A stretch of DNA of 7,258 bases from Desulfobacterales bacterium (GCA_030613225.1 JAUWMJ010000153.1:1-7258), one strand, 5' to 3'. Positions 1 to 6,318 are shown, counted from the stretch's first letter. The notes: a model not told the origin generated them from the sequence alone. Program-made: numbers and translations.

Positions 1-65
1 GGGTTACCTTTGACATAGAGCAGGGTCAGAAAGGTCCTGCTGCAGTTAATGTTACTGTGGTTTAG
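1..65 (+). CDS. Cold shock protein, C-terminal end (partial)
   Basis: Reading from base 3, the plus strand encodes VTFDIEQGQKGPAAVNVTVV and then a TAG stop at 63-65. This matches the last beta strand and tail of CspA-type cold shock proteins, which end in a (V/E)xF-(D/E)I-x-GxKGPxAxNV pattern. The rest of the gene lies before the window. Proteins of this family are small, single-domain OB-fold RNA/ssDNA binders that melt RNA structure and act as RNA chaperones in the cytoplasm. The RNP motifs that bind nucleic acid are not in this piece, so only the family can be stated. A hairpin terminator follows within 30 bases, so the gene ends its transcript here. Confidence 0.85.
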   Translation, partial: VTFDIEQGQKGPAAVNVTVV

Positions 66-82
66 CTTGTCCATTTAAAAAC

Positions 83-126
83 AAAAAAAAGGGCATTCCA
101 TCGAATTATGAGGGAGTGCCCTTTTT
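83..126. terminator. Bidirectional rho-independent terminator
   Basis: GGGCATTCC (91-99) pairs with GGGAGTGCCC (112-121), with one G-U pair and a loop of about 12 bases. An A-run (83-90) precedes the stem and a T-run (122-126) follows it. The hairpin can therefore stop the plus-strand cold shock transcript and also the minus-strand transcript of the response regulator, which converges on it from 216. Confidence 0.8.
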
Positions 127-152
127 ATATCTAAAGTGATAAGTTCAAGAGG

Positions 153-174
153 TTCAAAGGTCTCTACCTTTGAA
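153..174. repeat. Short hairpin TTCAAAGGT-CTCT-ACCTTTGAA
   Basis: A perfect 9-bp inverted repeat (153-161 and 166-174) with a 4-base loop lies between the cold shock terminator and the response regulator stop. It has no T-run, so it is not a classic terminator. The left arm, with the GTTCA just before it (143-147), resembles the GGTTCAAAGGTTT tract at 4297-4332. It may be part of the same repeat family. Confidence 0.45.
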
Positions 175-215
175 TGATCGTGAAACTCCGTGTTTTTCCG
201 TGGTTAATTGAAATT

Positions 216-704
216 TTAATGAAATGGAAACCTTTCCCAGAATTCCTTGTCACTTTTTTGCCAGTCTTGTCCAAATTTCTTTTCACAAAAGGAAGCCATT
301 CTTGAAAACCAGCCTTCCCATGTATTTTTCCCTTCTTCCTTGGCTTTAAATATATCGTTTAAAAAAGTTGTAATGTTGACCATTTCCTCCTTGGGGATAT
401 AATAAGCAGCTCCTCCTTTATGAGATTTTGCAACATCTTCAGGAGTAAGTGCATAGGCGGTCAACATAACGGCTATTACTTTTTTCTTAGTGGCGATTTC
501 AAGAAGTTCATAACCGGAAACCCCCATTATGTCCAAAATAGCTAATTCAAAAGGCTGAGTCTCAAACAGCTCTTTAGCTTCCTCGAAGGTGGAGGCTTCA
601 GTGATATCACACATTTCAAGAAGTTCATTCAGAGTTTCCAGCACATCAGGCTCATCATCAACTATTAGAACCTTTTTGCCTTTAAGAAAATCGTTTTTAT
701 CCAT
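216..704 (-). CDS. Single-domain (CheY-like) response regulator
   Basis: This 162-residue cytoplasmic protein has an N-terminal receiver domain at about residues 10-120. The acidic pair is D16-D17 (LIVDDE), the phosphoacceptor is D58 (LDIMG), and the conserved switch residues are T82 (LTAY) and K105 (YIPKEE). It should therefore accept phosphate from a histidine kinase. No DNA-binding or enzymatic output domain follows. The last ~40 residues form a Trp/Phe-rich, charged tail (TWEGWF, FGQDW, FWERF) of unknown role, perhaps a partner-binding surface. The ATG at 704 is well supported: AAGGAG (711-718 region, minus strand) lies about 7 bases upstream. No kinase gene is adjacent, so the signal is unknown. 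The gene appears monocistronic, with a repeat-rich gap upstream and a shared terminator downstream. Confidence 0.9.
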   Translation of the reverse strand: MDKNDFLKGKKVLIVDDEPDVLETLNELLEMCDITEASTFEEAKELFETQPFELAILDIMGVSGYELLEIATKKKVIAVMLTAYALTPEDVAKSHKGGAAYYIPKEEMVNITTFLNDIFKAKEEGKNTWEGWFSRMASFCEKKFGQDWQKSDKEFWERFPFH

Positions 705-1018
705 AATAGCTTCTCCTTGTTTCAGATATTGTTAAGTGGTTGATCAATATAAAATATAGTTGCGCGTATTGATATCAGACCTAGTAATTTATTCAATTTA
801 TAAAACTTCGCCCTTCCCAGCTTGACGGGATCTTCGACGGGCGTGGATTCTTTACTTCCTAAAAATAGCTGTAAGCGAAACTGTTTGTTTGCTTTTTTAA
901 CCAGCATCCAGTATCGAGTATCCAGAATCGAGTATCCAGCATCCAGCATCAAGTATCTTATCGAAATTTAAAAAGTCTGTTTTTGATAGAAAAAAGCTAA
1001 CAATTTTTATCTGGAAAA
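705..1018. other. Intergenic gap with heptad repeats, no convincing gene
   Basis: This gap separates the amidohydrolase stop from the response regulator start. A 76-codon open frame on the minus strand (722-952) crosses it, but its first third is only the translation of the 7-bp repeats at 901-956, so I do not call it. A nested GC-rich inverted repeat (CGCCC 809-813 with GGGCG 839-843, and inner TCCC 815-818 with GGGA 827-830) could form a hairpin. It has no T-run. The response regulator promoter should lie in 720-780, but I see no box pair good enough to name. Confidence 0.5.
901..956 (+). repeat. Tandem heptanucleotide array, 8 units (CCAGYAT family)
   Basis: Eight uninterrupted 7-bp units can be read from 901: CCAGCAT, CCAGTAT, CGAGTAT, CCAGAAT, CGAGTAT, CCAGCAT, CCAGCAT, CAAGTAT. 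The consensus is C-N-A-G-N-A-T, varying only at positions 2 and 5. The same units recur at 4558-4650. Seven is not a multiple of three for a single unit, so all three frames rotate through the array and produce the artefact peptide (SILDTRYWML-like) that looks like protein. Confidence 0.9.
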
Positions 1019-2797
1019 TCAATCGACAATGAGTCCAACTGTCTTACCGTTTTTTATATTTACCAGTCCTTCTTCGCAGATTCTTAAAAAAGGAATTGCC
1101 GCTCCTGTAAGTGCTATTAAAGAGAGCAGGGGATCTGGAAAAGGCACGCCAAGCTCTGACAACTTTTTCTTTATACCTTCGGTTTTTACAGCGATTTGCT
1201 CTATGGGCAGATCTGAGAGTATGCCAAAAACAGGCATGGGAAGTTCCGCTTCTATTTTTCCATTAACGCTGACAACAGCGCCACCCTGAAGGTCGAAAAT
1301 TCTGTTTACTGCCAGGGCCATATCAGCATCATCAGCTCCGATAACGATGATATCCGTTGTGTCCCAGGATGCACTGCATGCAAAGGCACCTTTCTTTAAA
1401 CAAAATCCCTTGATCAGGCCGGTAAAGATTTTACCAGGATTATGCGTTCTGTCGATTGCTGCAATTTTTATAATGTCGCTTCTGATATCCTGTCTGATTT
1501 CACCGTCAGCAACGGGCACCGTCATATTAAGCTCGCTTGTTACCAGATCGGTTGCCATATTGATTATTCTGGCTTCAACCTTGTCGGCAGCTTTTTGCGT
1601 TATGAGAGTAAAATCCGATGCGTTAAGTTTGCTGGTTAAATGGACACTGGTCATGCTTTGTTTTGAAAAAGCATGCCTGCGTGGCTGTTTTAAAAGATTT
1701 CCATTTTGGGCAATAACCTGACCATTGCTGATAACATATTGCGCTTGGATTGTTCTTTCATCAGGGATTATCAGCAAGTCAGCATATCTGCCGGGAGCAA
1801 TTCCGCCTATTATGCCATCTAAGGAAAAATGTTCTGCCACATTCAAAGTCGCCATTTGAATAGCTGTTATAGGATCAAAACCGCAGTCTATGGCTTTCTG
1901 GACGATAAATTCCATATAACCTTTTTCCAGTAAATCTCTAGGCTCCACACCGTCTGAAACAAGAACCAGCCTTCGCAAGTCAATACCGAAATCCTTTATC
2001 TTAGATATTTCTTCAAGATCCCTGCGGATACTCCCCTCTCTGATCATAACGTAAATCCCCAGCCTTAATCTTTCCAATACTTCATCTACTTTTATCGGTT
2101 CATGGCAGGATGAAATACCGGCGGCAATATAGGCATTTAATTTTTTAATGCCGGCACCGGCAGAATGCCCTTCGAGGCTTTTGCCGGAGATAAGTGCTTC
2201 ATGAAGGATGGGGAGTGAGAGGTCAGGGTGTTGGAGAACCGACTGCCAGTATGATTCCCCCAGCCCGACGATGTCATCACGGGACAAAAGCTTTTTGAGA
2301 GTTTCTGTTGAAATACCACGGGCTGCATCACTGATAGAGGCCATAAATGGAGCGGTGGAAAAAATCTTGATGGGCTGGTTTTTTAGAGATTCCAGGAAAT
2401 CTACCACACCATCGTATCCTGATACAGGGAAGGCTTCCATGGTCTCGGTTATTATAGTTGTCGTGCCGCCTTTCATTGCATATTTCAAGAACTCGTATGC
2501 AGTGTATAACCAGGCCAGGTGGGTATGTCCGTCGATCAAACCGGGTATGACTGTTTTCCCCCCGGCATCTATAACCTCTGTCTTTGCTCCGATAGAATAT
2601 TGAAGGTCGTTACCGACAGCGGCGATCCATTTACCCTTTATGCTAATCGAAGAGTTTTCGAGAATTTCTCCGGTGTAAACATTAACAAGTCTGGCATTAA
2701 CTACTGCCAGGTCGGCCTTTTCTTGACCAAGTGCAACCTTTATTAGTTTTTTTGAATTTCCTACGTAGGAGAGAGAAGGTGTTTTTTGTGCTTCCAT
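1019..2797 (-). CDS. Adenine deaminase-like amidohydrolase
   Basis: The 592-residue length fits the family, in which adenine deaminase turns adenine into hypoxanthine plus ammonia in the cytoplasm (purine salvage). In order: an N-terminal beta domain with KxWIAAVG, the metal motif PGLIDGHTH (H91, H93), GLGE (E181), GHSAG (H211), the CHEP histidine (H232), D282 in VSDGVEP, NAYIAAGI and YVMIREGS signatures, APGRYADLLI, and the C-terminal domain typical of Ade (KGFCLKKGAFACS to LPMPVFGILSD). Predicted metal ligands are all present. Two usual signatures differ: the residues after HTH are LAW rather than the usual IESS-type stretch, and the AHDSHN-type motif reads SWDTTD (477-482). Adenine may not be its substrate. 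I chose ATG 2797 because AAGGA lies 10 bases upstream; ATG 2827 adds ten low-complexity residues and lacks a clear ribosome site. The ATPase gene ends 49 bases upstream, so co-transcription is likely. Confidence 0.82.
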   Translation of the reverse strand: MEAQKTPSLSYVGNSKKLIKVALGQEKADLAVVNARLVNVYTGEILENSSISIKGKWIAAVGNDLQYSIGAKTEVIDAGGKTVIPGLIDGHTHLAWLYTAYEFLKYAMKGGTTTIITETMEAFPVSGYDGVVDFLESLKNQPIKIFSTAPFMASISDAARGISTETLKKLLSRDDIVGLGESYWQSVLQHPDLSLPILHEALISGKSLEGHSAGAGIKKLNAYIAAGISSCHEPIKVDEVLERLRLGIYVMIREGSIRRDLEEISKIKDFGIDLRRLVLVSDGVEPRDLLEKGYMEFIVQKAIDCGFDPITAIQMATLNVAEHFSLDGIIGGIAPGRYADLLIIPDERTIQAQYVISNGQVIAQNGNLLKQPRRHAFSKQSMTSVHLTSKLNASDFTLITQKAADKVEARIINMATDLVTSELNMTVPVADGEIRQDIRSDIIKIAAIDRTHNPGKIFTGLIKGFCLKKGAFACSASWDTTDIIVIGADDADMALAVNRIFDLQGGAVVSVNGKIEAELPMPVFGILSDLPIEQIAVKTEGIKKKLSELGVPFPDPLLSLIALTGAAIPFLRICEEGLVNIKNGKTVGLIVD

Positions 2798-2846
2798 GTT
2801 GTCATTGTCCTTAACTATATTTTTCATGGTTTTGCAAGAAGCTTCT

Positions 2847-4061
2847 TTACGGCAGCAAGGATAGCCAGTGATCTGCGCTGATTATCATTATTTTCAAATT
2901 ACCATTGGAAACAATTTTACAGATATCGCTATTATTGACAAGCTGGACCGCTGGAATATTGAGAACTTTTTGAAATTTTATTAGACTTTTTGCTGCATTA
3001 TCATCGGATAATTTTGTTTCAATGAGCAAGAGGGGGTTATGATTGTTTGAAAGGAGAAAGTCTACCTCTTCCTTTTCCCTGTTTCTGAGATAATGCAAAG
3101 AAAAATTCCCGAGACCAAGATCATTCCAGTTTGATATAGCACGAAAAAGTTCAAGGGCAACCATATTTTCAAATTTTACTGCCGGAGATTCAATTGACGC
3201 GTAATCGAAGAGATACAGTTTTTTCTCTTTGGTTATGGCTCTGGATATTTTTTTGCTCCATGGAGGTATTCTGAAAACCATAAAAAAGTTTTCAAAAATT
3301 TCGATCCAGCTCCTGACACTGTCAAACGACACATGAATATCTCTGGCAAGACTTGCCATTGAAAGCGGGTTGCCAATTTTGGAAGGCAAAAGGGAAAAGA
3401 GTATTTCCACATCGTCAAAACTGCGAAGCGATGCAAGATCACGGATATCTTCGCGCAAGAGTTGCTTTTTATATGTATTAGTCCAGATCTGGTAAAATTG
3501 ATCTGCTTCGTTAAGGTATGGGTCTGGAAACCCACTGAAAAATGTTAAATTATTCCATATTGAGTGTGTCTTATTTGTACAGGTGTGAACCTCAATGGGA
3601 TTAGACCAGAATTGTTCAAACGAGAGGTTGTTTCCTGCAAGCTCGGCAAGTGTAAATGGCCACAGATAAAAAATAAAATATCTTCCGGCTAATGAATCTC
3701 CGCCTTTTTGATACATATCCAGGCGACCGCTGCCGGACACAATAAATTTATAATTATCTTTATCCCGGTCGTAAACACTTTTGAGGTAATTCTTCCAATT
3801 TGAATATTTATGCAGCTCATCAAATATGATTAGCGGCACGGAATTGTCTTTTCGATTTACTTCTTCATAAAAAGACGGATTTTCAATAAGTTTCCGTTTC
3901 TCTTCAAGAATATCCCAGTTAAAATAAAGGGAATTTGTGAAATCTTCAGCCAGAATCTGTGTTAATGTGGTTTTACCTGCCTGCCTCGGCCCGGCGATAA
4001 AAACCATTTGCTTATATGAAGAAAGCTTTTTCCAGATATTTTCGTATATTAACCTTCTCAT
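2847..4061 (-). CDS. AAA+ ATPase with DUF4143 C-terminal region
   Basis: This 404-residue protein has the AAA_14/DUF4143 architecture. It has Walker A GPRQAGKTT (24-32), Walker B LIIFDE (77-82), a sensor-like SGSGRLD (109-115), and the family's LAGR (124-127). A helical/winged-helix-like middle follows (SLARDIHVSFDSVRSWI, near 237-253). The C-terminal part is PD-(D/E)XK-like, with EVDFLL (D334) and IETK (E348, K350). Biological roles of this family are mostly unknown; members are common in bacteria and archaea, are often multicopy, and have been thought of as mobile or toxin-like. I do not assign a substrate. The longer frame begins with a TTG at 4097 that is itself part of the -35 box, so the ATG at 4061 is preferred. 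There is no Shine-Dalgarno; the promoter sits directly before the ATG, which suggests leaderless translation. The amidohydrolase lies just downstream. Confidence 0.85.
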   Translation of the reverse strand: MRRLIYENIWKKLSSYKQMVFIAGPRQAGKTTLTQILAEDFTNSLYFNWDILEEKRKLIENPSFYEEVNRKDNSVPLIIFDELHKYSNWKNYLKSVYDRDKDNYKFIVSGSGRLDMYQKGGDSLAGRYFIFYLWPFTLAELAGNNLSFEQFWSNPIEVHTCTNKTHSIWNNLTFFSGFPDPYLNEADQFYQIWTNTYKKQLLREDIRDLASLRSFDDVEILFSLLPSKIGNPLSMASLARDIHVSFDSVRSWIEIFENFFMVFRIPPWSKKISRAITKEKKLYLFDYASIESPAVKFENMVALELFRAISNWNDLGLGNFSLHYLRNREKEEVDFLLSNNHNPLLLIETKLSDDNAAKSLIKFQKVLNIPAVQLVNNSDICKIVSNGNLKIMIISADHWLSLLP

Positions 4062-4064
4062 ACC

Positions 4065-4128
4065 TGACAATATAGGGCCGTAATCGAATATTGTCAAGAC
4101 AAAATTGGGTTACAGCACAATATTGTCA
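4065..4128. promoter_or_regulatory. Candidate operator: three ATATTGTCA half-sites
   Basis: TGACAATAT (4065-4073) and ATATTGTCA (4088-4096) form a perfect 9-bp inverted repeat with a 14-base spacer. The arms overlap the -10 and -35 boxes of the ATPase promoter. A third copy, ATATTGTCA at 4120-4128, lies 32 bases further upstream in the same orientation as the second and includes the perfect palindrome ACAATATTGT (4117-4126). This layout fits a repressor site, although the arms partly coincide with promoter consensus. Confidence 0.5.
4069..4097 (-). promoter_or_regulatory. Sigma-70-type promoter of the ATPase gene (leaderless)
   Basis: On the minus strand, TTGACA (4097-4092) and TATATT (4074-4069) are separated by exactly 17 bases. 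The -35 box is perfect and the -10 box matches five of six. Only 7 bases (4068-4062) separate the -10 box from the ATG at 4061, so transcription should start at or next to the start codon. The reading is from sequence alone. Confidence 0.75.
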
Positions 4129-4296
4129 GTATAATCTCTATCCGAGATGACAGACATAAAACCTCATGATCGGTATCAAATACTAATGGCTTGAAATATC
4201 CGGTTTCATATTTAAAAATGCTGCTTGATTTTACTTAGCCCTGTCGGTAAGATTATTTGAATATCTACCACTGTTTTACATTAATTTGTTGTAACT

Positions 4297-4332
4297 GGTT
4301 CAGGGGTTCACGGTTCAAAGGTTTAGGGTTTT
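4297..4332 (+). repeat. Degenerate GGTTCA tandem tract
   Basis: Successive 6- to 8-base units read GGTTCA, GGGGTTCA, CGGTTCA, AAGGTTTA, GGGTTTT. The unit resembles the GTTCAAGAGGTTCAAAGGT stretch at 143-161, so two sites in the window carry this family. A distant inverted copy of GGGTTCACG (4304-4312) occurs as CGTGAACCC at 4401-4409. Confidence 0.6.
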
Positions 4333-4557
4333 CGAGAAGGTTTCGATTTAGAATCGAATACAGAATTTATCCAATTCTTACGATACGCCAAGTTACTAAG
4401 CGTGAACCCGACAACCTGAGTTACTATTTGTTGTATTTTAAGAGCCTGGCGATTTTGCGAGGAAATTTGGGAAATAACATATTGTCAGATCTCGTAAATT
4501 ATTACTGAAAAATGATGCTAAACCTTTAAATGATAAGGTATTGCATAATAATTGGGC

Positions 4558-4650
4558 ATTCAAGATACTGGTTGCTCGTTACTGGTTACACGTTTTTTTA
4601 TCCAGCATCGAGTATCCAGCATCCAGTATCCAGTAACAAGCAACTTGATG
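4558..4650. repeat. Foldback array of CCAGYAT-type heptads
   Basis: From 4565, four 7-bp units run in reverse orientation (ATACTGG, TTGCTCG, TTACTGG, TTACACG). A T-rich spacer (4593-4601) follows, and then six forward units from 4602: CCAGCAT, CGAGTAT, CCAGCAT, CCAGTAT, CCAGTAA, CAAGCAA. TTGCTCGTTACTGG (4572-4585) is complementary to CCAGTAACAAGCAA (4630-4643) except at one base, so the array can fold back. ATTCAAG (4558-4564) and CTTGATG (4644-4650) keep the 7-base phase and partly match as inverted ends. The units belong to the family seen at 901-956. Confidence 0.8.
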
Positions 4651-4697
4651 TATTATTAACGCATTGCTTTTGTCCAAAAAAATAGCGTACTTCTTAA

Positions 4698-4862
4698 CAA
4701 AATATGTAACTTCTCAATAAGTCCGGGCAAATCATATTTTGCGACTATCCACTGGATTCCGGCTTTCGCCGGAATGACGGGCGCTTACACCCAATCGTCA
4801 TTCCGGCGAAAGCCGGAATCAAGTAACTGTTGCCCGGACTTATTGAGAAGTTACCAAAATAT
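4698..4862. mobile_element. Miniature inverted-repeat element with target duplication
   Basis: The element spans 4706-4854 (149 bp). Its 25-bp ends are perfect inverted copies: GTAACTTCTCAATAAGTCCG begins the left end (4706-4730) and the mirror image closes the right end (4830-4854). Eight bases, CAAAATAT, flank it directly on both sides (4698-4705 and 4855-4862), as expected for a target-site duplication. A second perfect 25-bp inverted pair is nested inside (4755-4779 and 4796-4820, 16-base loop). Each inner arm holds an 8-bp hairpin, ATTCCGGC/GCCGGAAT, with a TTTC or GAAA loop. The GTCATTCCGGCGAAAGCCGG motif is a palindromic repeat known from many bacterial genomes. There is no coding capacity, so movement would need a transposase supplied elsewhere; I cannot name the parent family. 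Confidence 0.88.
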
Positions 4863-4947
4863 CGAGGTCTGCAATATGTGTTTGTAGCAGGCTTGATGAC
4901 TACTTCTTTTGAATTTAAGTCAGGAGCTTTTGCTTTGTTAACATTTT

Positions 4948-4970
4948 AAAAAAGGAAAAATAACTTTTCC
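4948..4970 (-). terminator. Probable terminator after the oxidoreductase gene
   Basis: On the minus strand GGAAAA (4970-4965) pairs with TTTTCC (4959-4954) and is followed by a run of six T (4953-4948). The stem is short and AT-rich. It lies about 95 bases past the stop of the oxidoreductase gene. Confidence 0.45.
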
Positions 4971-5064
4971 CTAAAAAAAAATTATTGCCTATTGACAAAA
5001 TGGCGGCTCATATGTGTTATGCGTATTTTCATCTTTCACTATTTCATAGCTTTATTAATGCAAC

Positions 5065-6318
5065 TTATCTAAAACTGAATTCTTCATAATGAATATCTTG
5101 GATTGATATACCTTTTTCGAGTAATTGTTTTATGTAACTTTCTCTCATTACTTCAGGACCACAAATAAAAATCGAATGTTCTTTTATAGTCGCACTCTTA
5201 TACTTTTTGCCGATAGAGAAATAACCTTTTATATCAGTATCCCATAACACAAAGTTTATATTATTATTTTGAGCAGTAATACTCTCAATTTCATTCTTAT
5301 AATTAGCTTGTTCAACGGATTCTACACTCCAAACCAACGTAACATCATAATCAGTATTTATTTCTCTTAAAAAAGATAAAAACGGCGTAATACCAATACC
5401 TCCAGCTAACCAAATTTGCTTTTTGTGTTTTGCTTTCTTGAAGTTAAAACGCCCAAAAGGACCCTGTACCGTTGCTTTTGTTCCTTCCTTTAAAGAAGTC
5501 TGCAAATCAGCGGTATAATCTCCAAGGGCTTTCACCGTGAAACGTAAAAAGCCATCAGACGGATGATTGCTTATTGTAAATGGATGAGGTTCATTATTAT
5601 TAGCTCCATCGTATGCGACAAAAGCAAATTGACCTGCATTAAATGCCAATTGTTTATCGGCAGGTTTTAATACTATTTCTGTTATATCATTTTCAAAATT
5701 GTTAACAGACGTGACTGTATAGTCCAATTTTTTGTTGAAAATATTGTAAAGAAAAGCCCTATAAATCCAGGCGATTATTCCAATAAACGCCATCCCGTAA
5801 ACGTAGGTTCGCACAATAGGAAGTTCACTTGTAAGAGTTGATACATTAAAGGAGTGTGCAATACCTAATACATAAAACAAACCCATTAATTTATGAATAG
5901 TTACCCATTTATGGTATTTTATTTTGCGTTTAAATACCGGTGCAGCCGAAAGGATGACGCCAATCAATATTAATACCAAAGCCAATAGTCCCATTGGTTT
6001 ACCGATAGCAAACTCAGGAGATTTTGGTATAATAATAAAATGTAATATCAAAAAGGCAACTACAAAAATACCCGCCCTGCAGTGTACCATATACATTTTA
6101 TCTAAGCCACCAAAAACTCGCTCAATCAATTTTGCACGCGTCGCCATTAAGAAATTGACAGCTAAAACCGTAACAACCCATGATGAAAGCATTTCACCTA
6201 CAACCTGTTGAAGTGAATATTCATAACTACCTTTATAAAGGGATAAATCAATCACCCAAAAAATAATGAGGCAGGCCATAATAAACGGGAAATAATGTTC
6301 TTGTTTAATCGTTCGCAT
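5065..6318 (-). CDS. Ferric reductase-like membrane flavocytochrome oxidoreductase
   Basis: This 417-residue membrane protein has two parts. Residues 10-195 hold about six hydrophobic segments of the ferric reductase-like transmembrane domain, with candidate haem-ligand histidines H79 and H93 on one helix and H142 and H155 on another. Residues 197-417 form an FAD/NAD(P)H module: FAD motif HPFTIS (245-250), a QGPFGRF loop (285-291), nucleotide-binding LAGGIGITPFLS (304-315), CGPEVM (386-391) and an aromatic end (EEFSFR). It should pass electrons from NAD(P)H through FAD and haem across the membrane; the acceptor (ferric iron, oxygen or another) cannot be told. The ATG at 6318 has AAGGAG at 6331-6326, 7 bases upstream. 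The gene is visibly AT-rich: 14 G+C in 60 at 5221-5280, against 31 in 60 at 2161-2220 in the amidohydrolase. It follows DUF2798 in the same direction. Confidence 0.88.
   Translation of the reverse strand: MRTIKQEHYFPFIMACLIIFWVIDLSLYKGSYEYSLQQVVGEMLSSWVVTVLAVNFLMATRAKLIERVFGGLDKMYMVHCRAGIFVVAFLILHFIIIPKSPEFAIGKPMGLLALVLILIGVILSAAPVFKRKIKYHKWVTIHKLMGLFYVLGIAHSFNVSTLTSELPIVRTYVYGMAFIGIIAWIYRAFLYNIFNKKLDYTVTSVNNFENDITEIVLKPADKQLAFNAGQFAFVAYDGANNNEPHPFTISNHPSDGFLRFTVKALGDYTADLQTSLKEGTKATVQGPFGRFNFKKAKHKKQIWLAGGIGITPFLSFLREINTDYDVTLVWSVESVEQANYKNEIESITAQNNNINFVLWDTDIKGYFSIGKKYKSATIKEHSIFICGPEVMRESYIKQLLEKGISIQDIHYEEFSFR

Larger units (their letters stand above)
4098..5064. other. Gene-poor kilobase rich in repeats
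   Basis: No convincing gene is present between the ATPase promoter and the oxidoreductase stop. An 83-codon plus-strand frame (4257-4508) runs through the GGTTCA repeats, lacks a ribosome site and resembles nothing I know, so I leave it out. The stretch holds operator-like half-sites (4120-4128 and 4479-4487), a GGTTCA tract (4297-4332), a hairpin TTCGATT-TAG-AATCGAA (4342-4358), the heptad foldback (4558-4650), a miniature inverted-repeat element (4706-4854) and a terminator (4948-4970). I see nothing in 4140-4290 or 4863-4947. Confidence 0.6.

Noticed and set aside
181..206. CCGTGTTTTTCCGTGG direct repeat near the response regulator stop
   Set aside because: Only two imperfect copies of a short word; not enough to call a separate repeat element.
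726..734. ATATTGTTA near the response regulator start as a further operator half-site
   Set aside because: It matches eight of nine bases in AT-rich DNA, has no inverted partner, and is easily explained by chance.
722..952. A 76-codon minus-strand open frame in the gap before the response regulator
   Set aside because: Its N-terminal third is the direct translation of the 7-bp repeat array, it has no convincing ribosome site and matches no known domain.
2847..3100. Restriction or defence nuclease activity for the ATPase C-terminus
   Set aside because: The D...ExK pattern is typical of the DUF4143 family and is not by itself evidence of DNA cleavage; no methylase or other defence gene is present.
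4257..4508. An 83-codon plus-strand open frame
   Set aside because: It crosses the GGTTCA repeat tract, lacks a ribosome site, has an unusual composition and resembles no family.
4558..4650. Possible CRISPR array
   Set aside because: Units are 7 bases, contiguous and without spacers; no cas genes are nearby.
4992..5020. Plus-strand TTGACA with a TGTTAT 17 bases later as a promoter
   Set aside because: The -10 box is poor and no plus-strand gene lies downstream; it points into the 3' end of the oxidoreductase gene.
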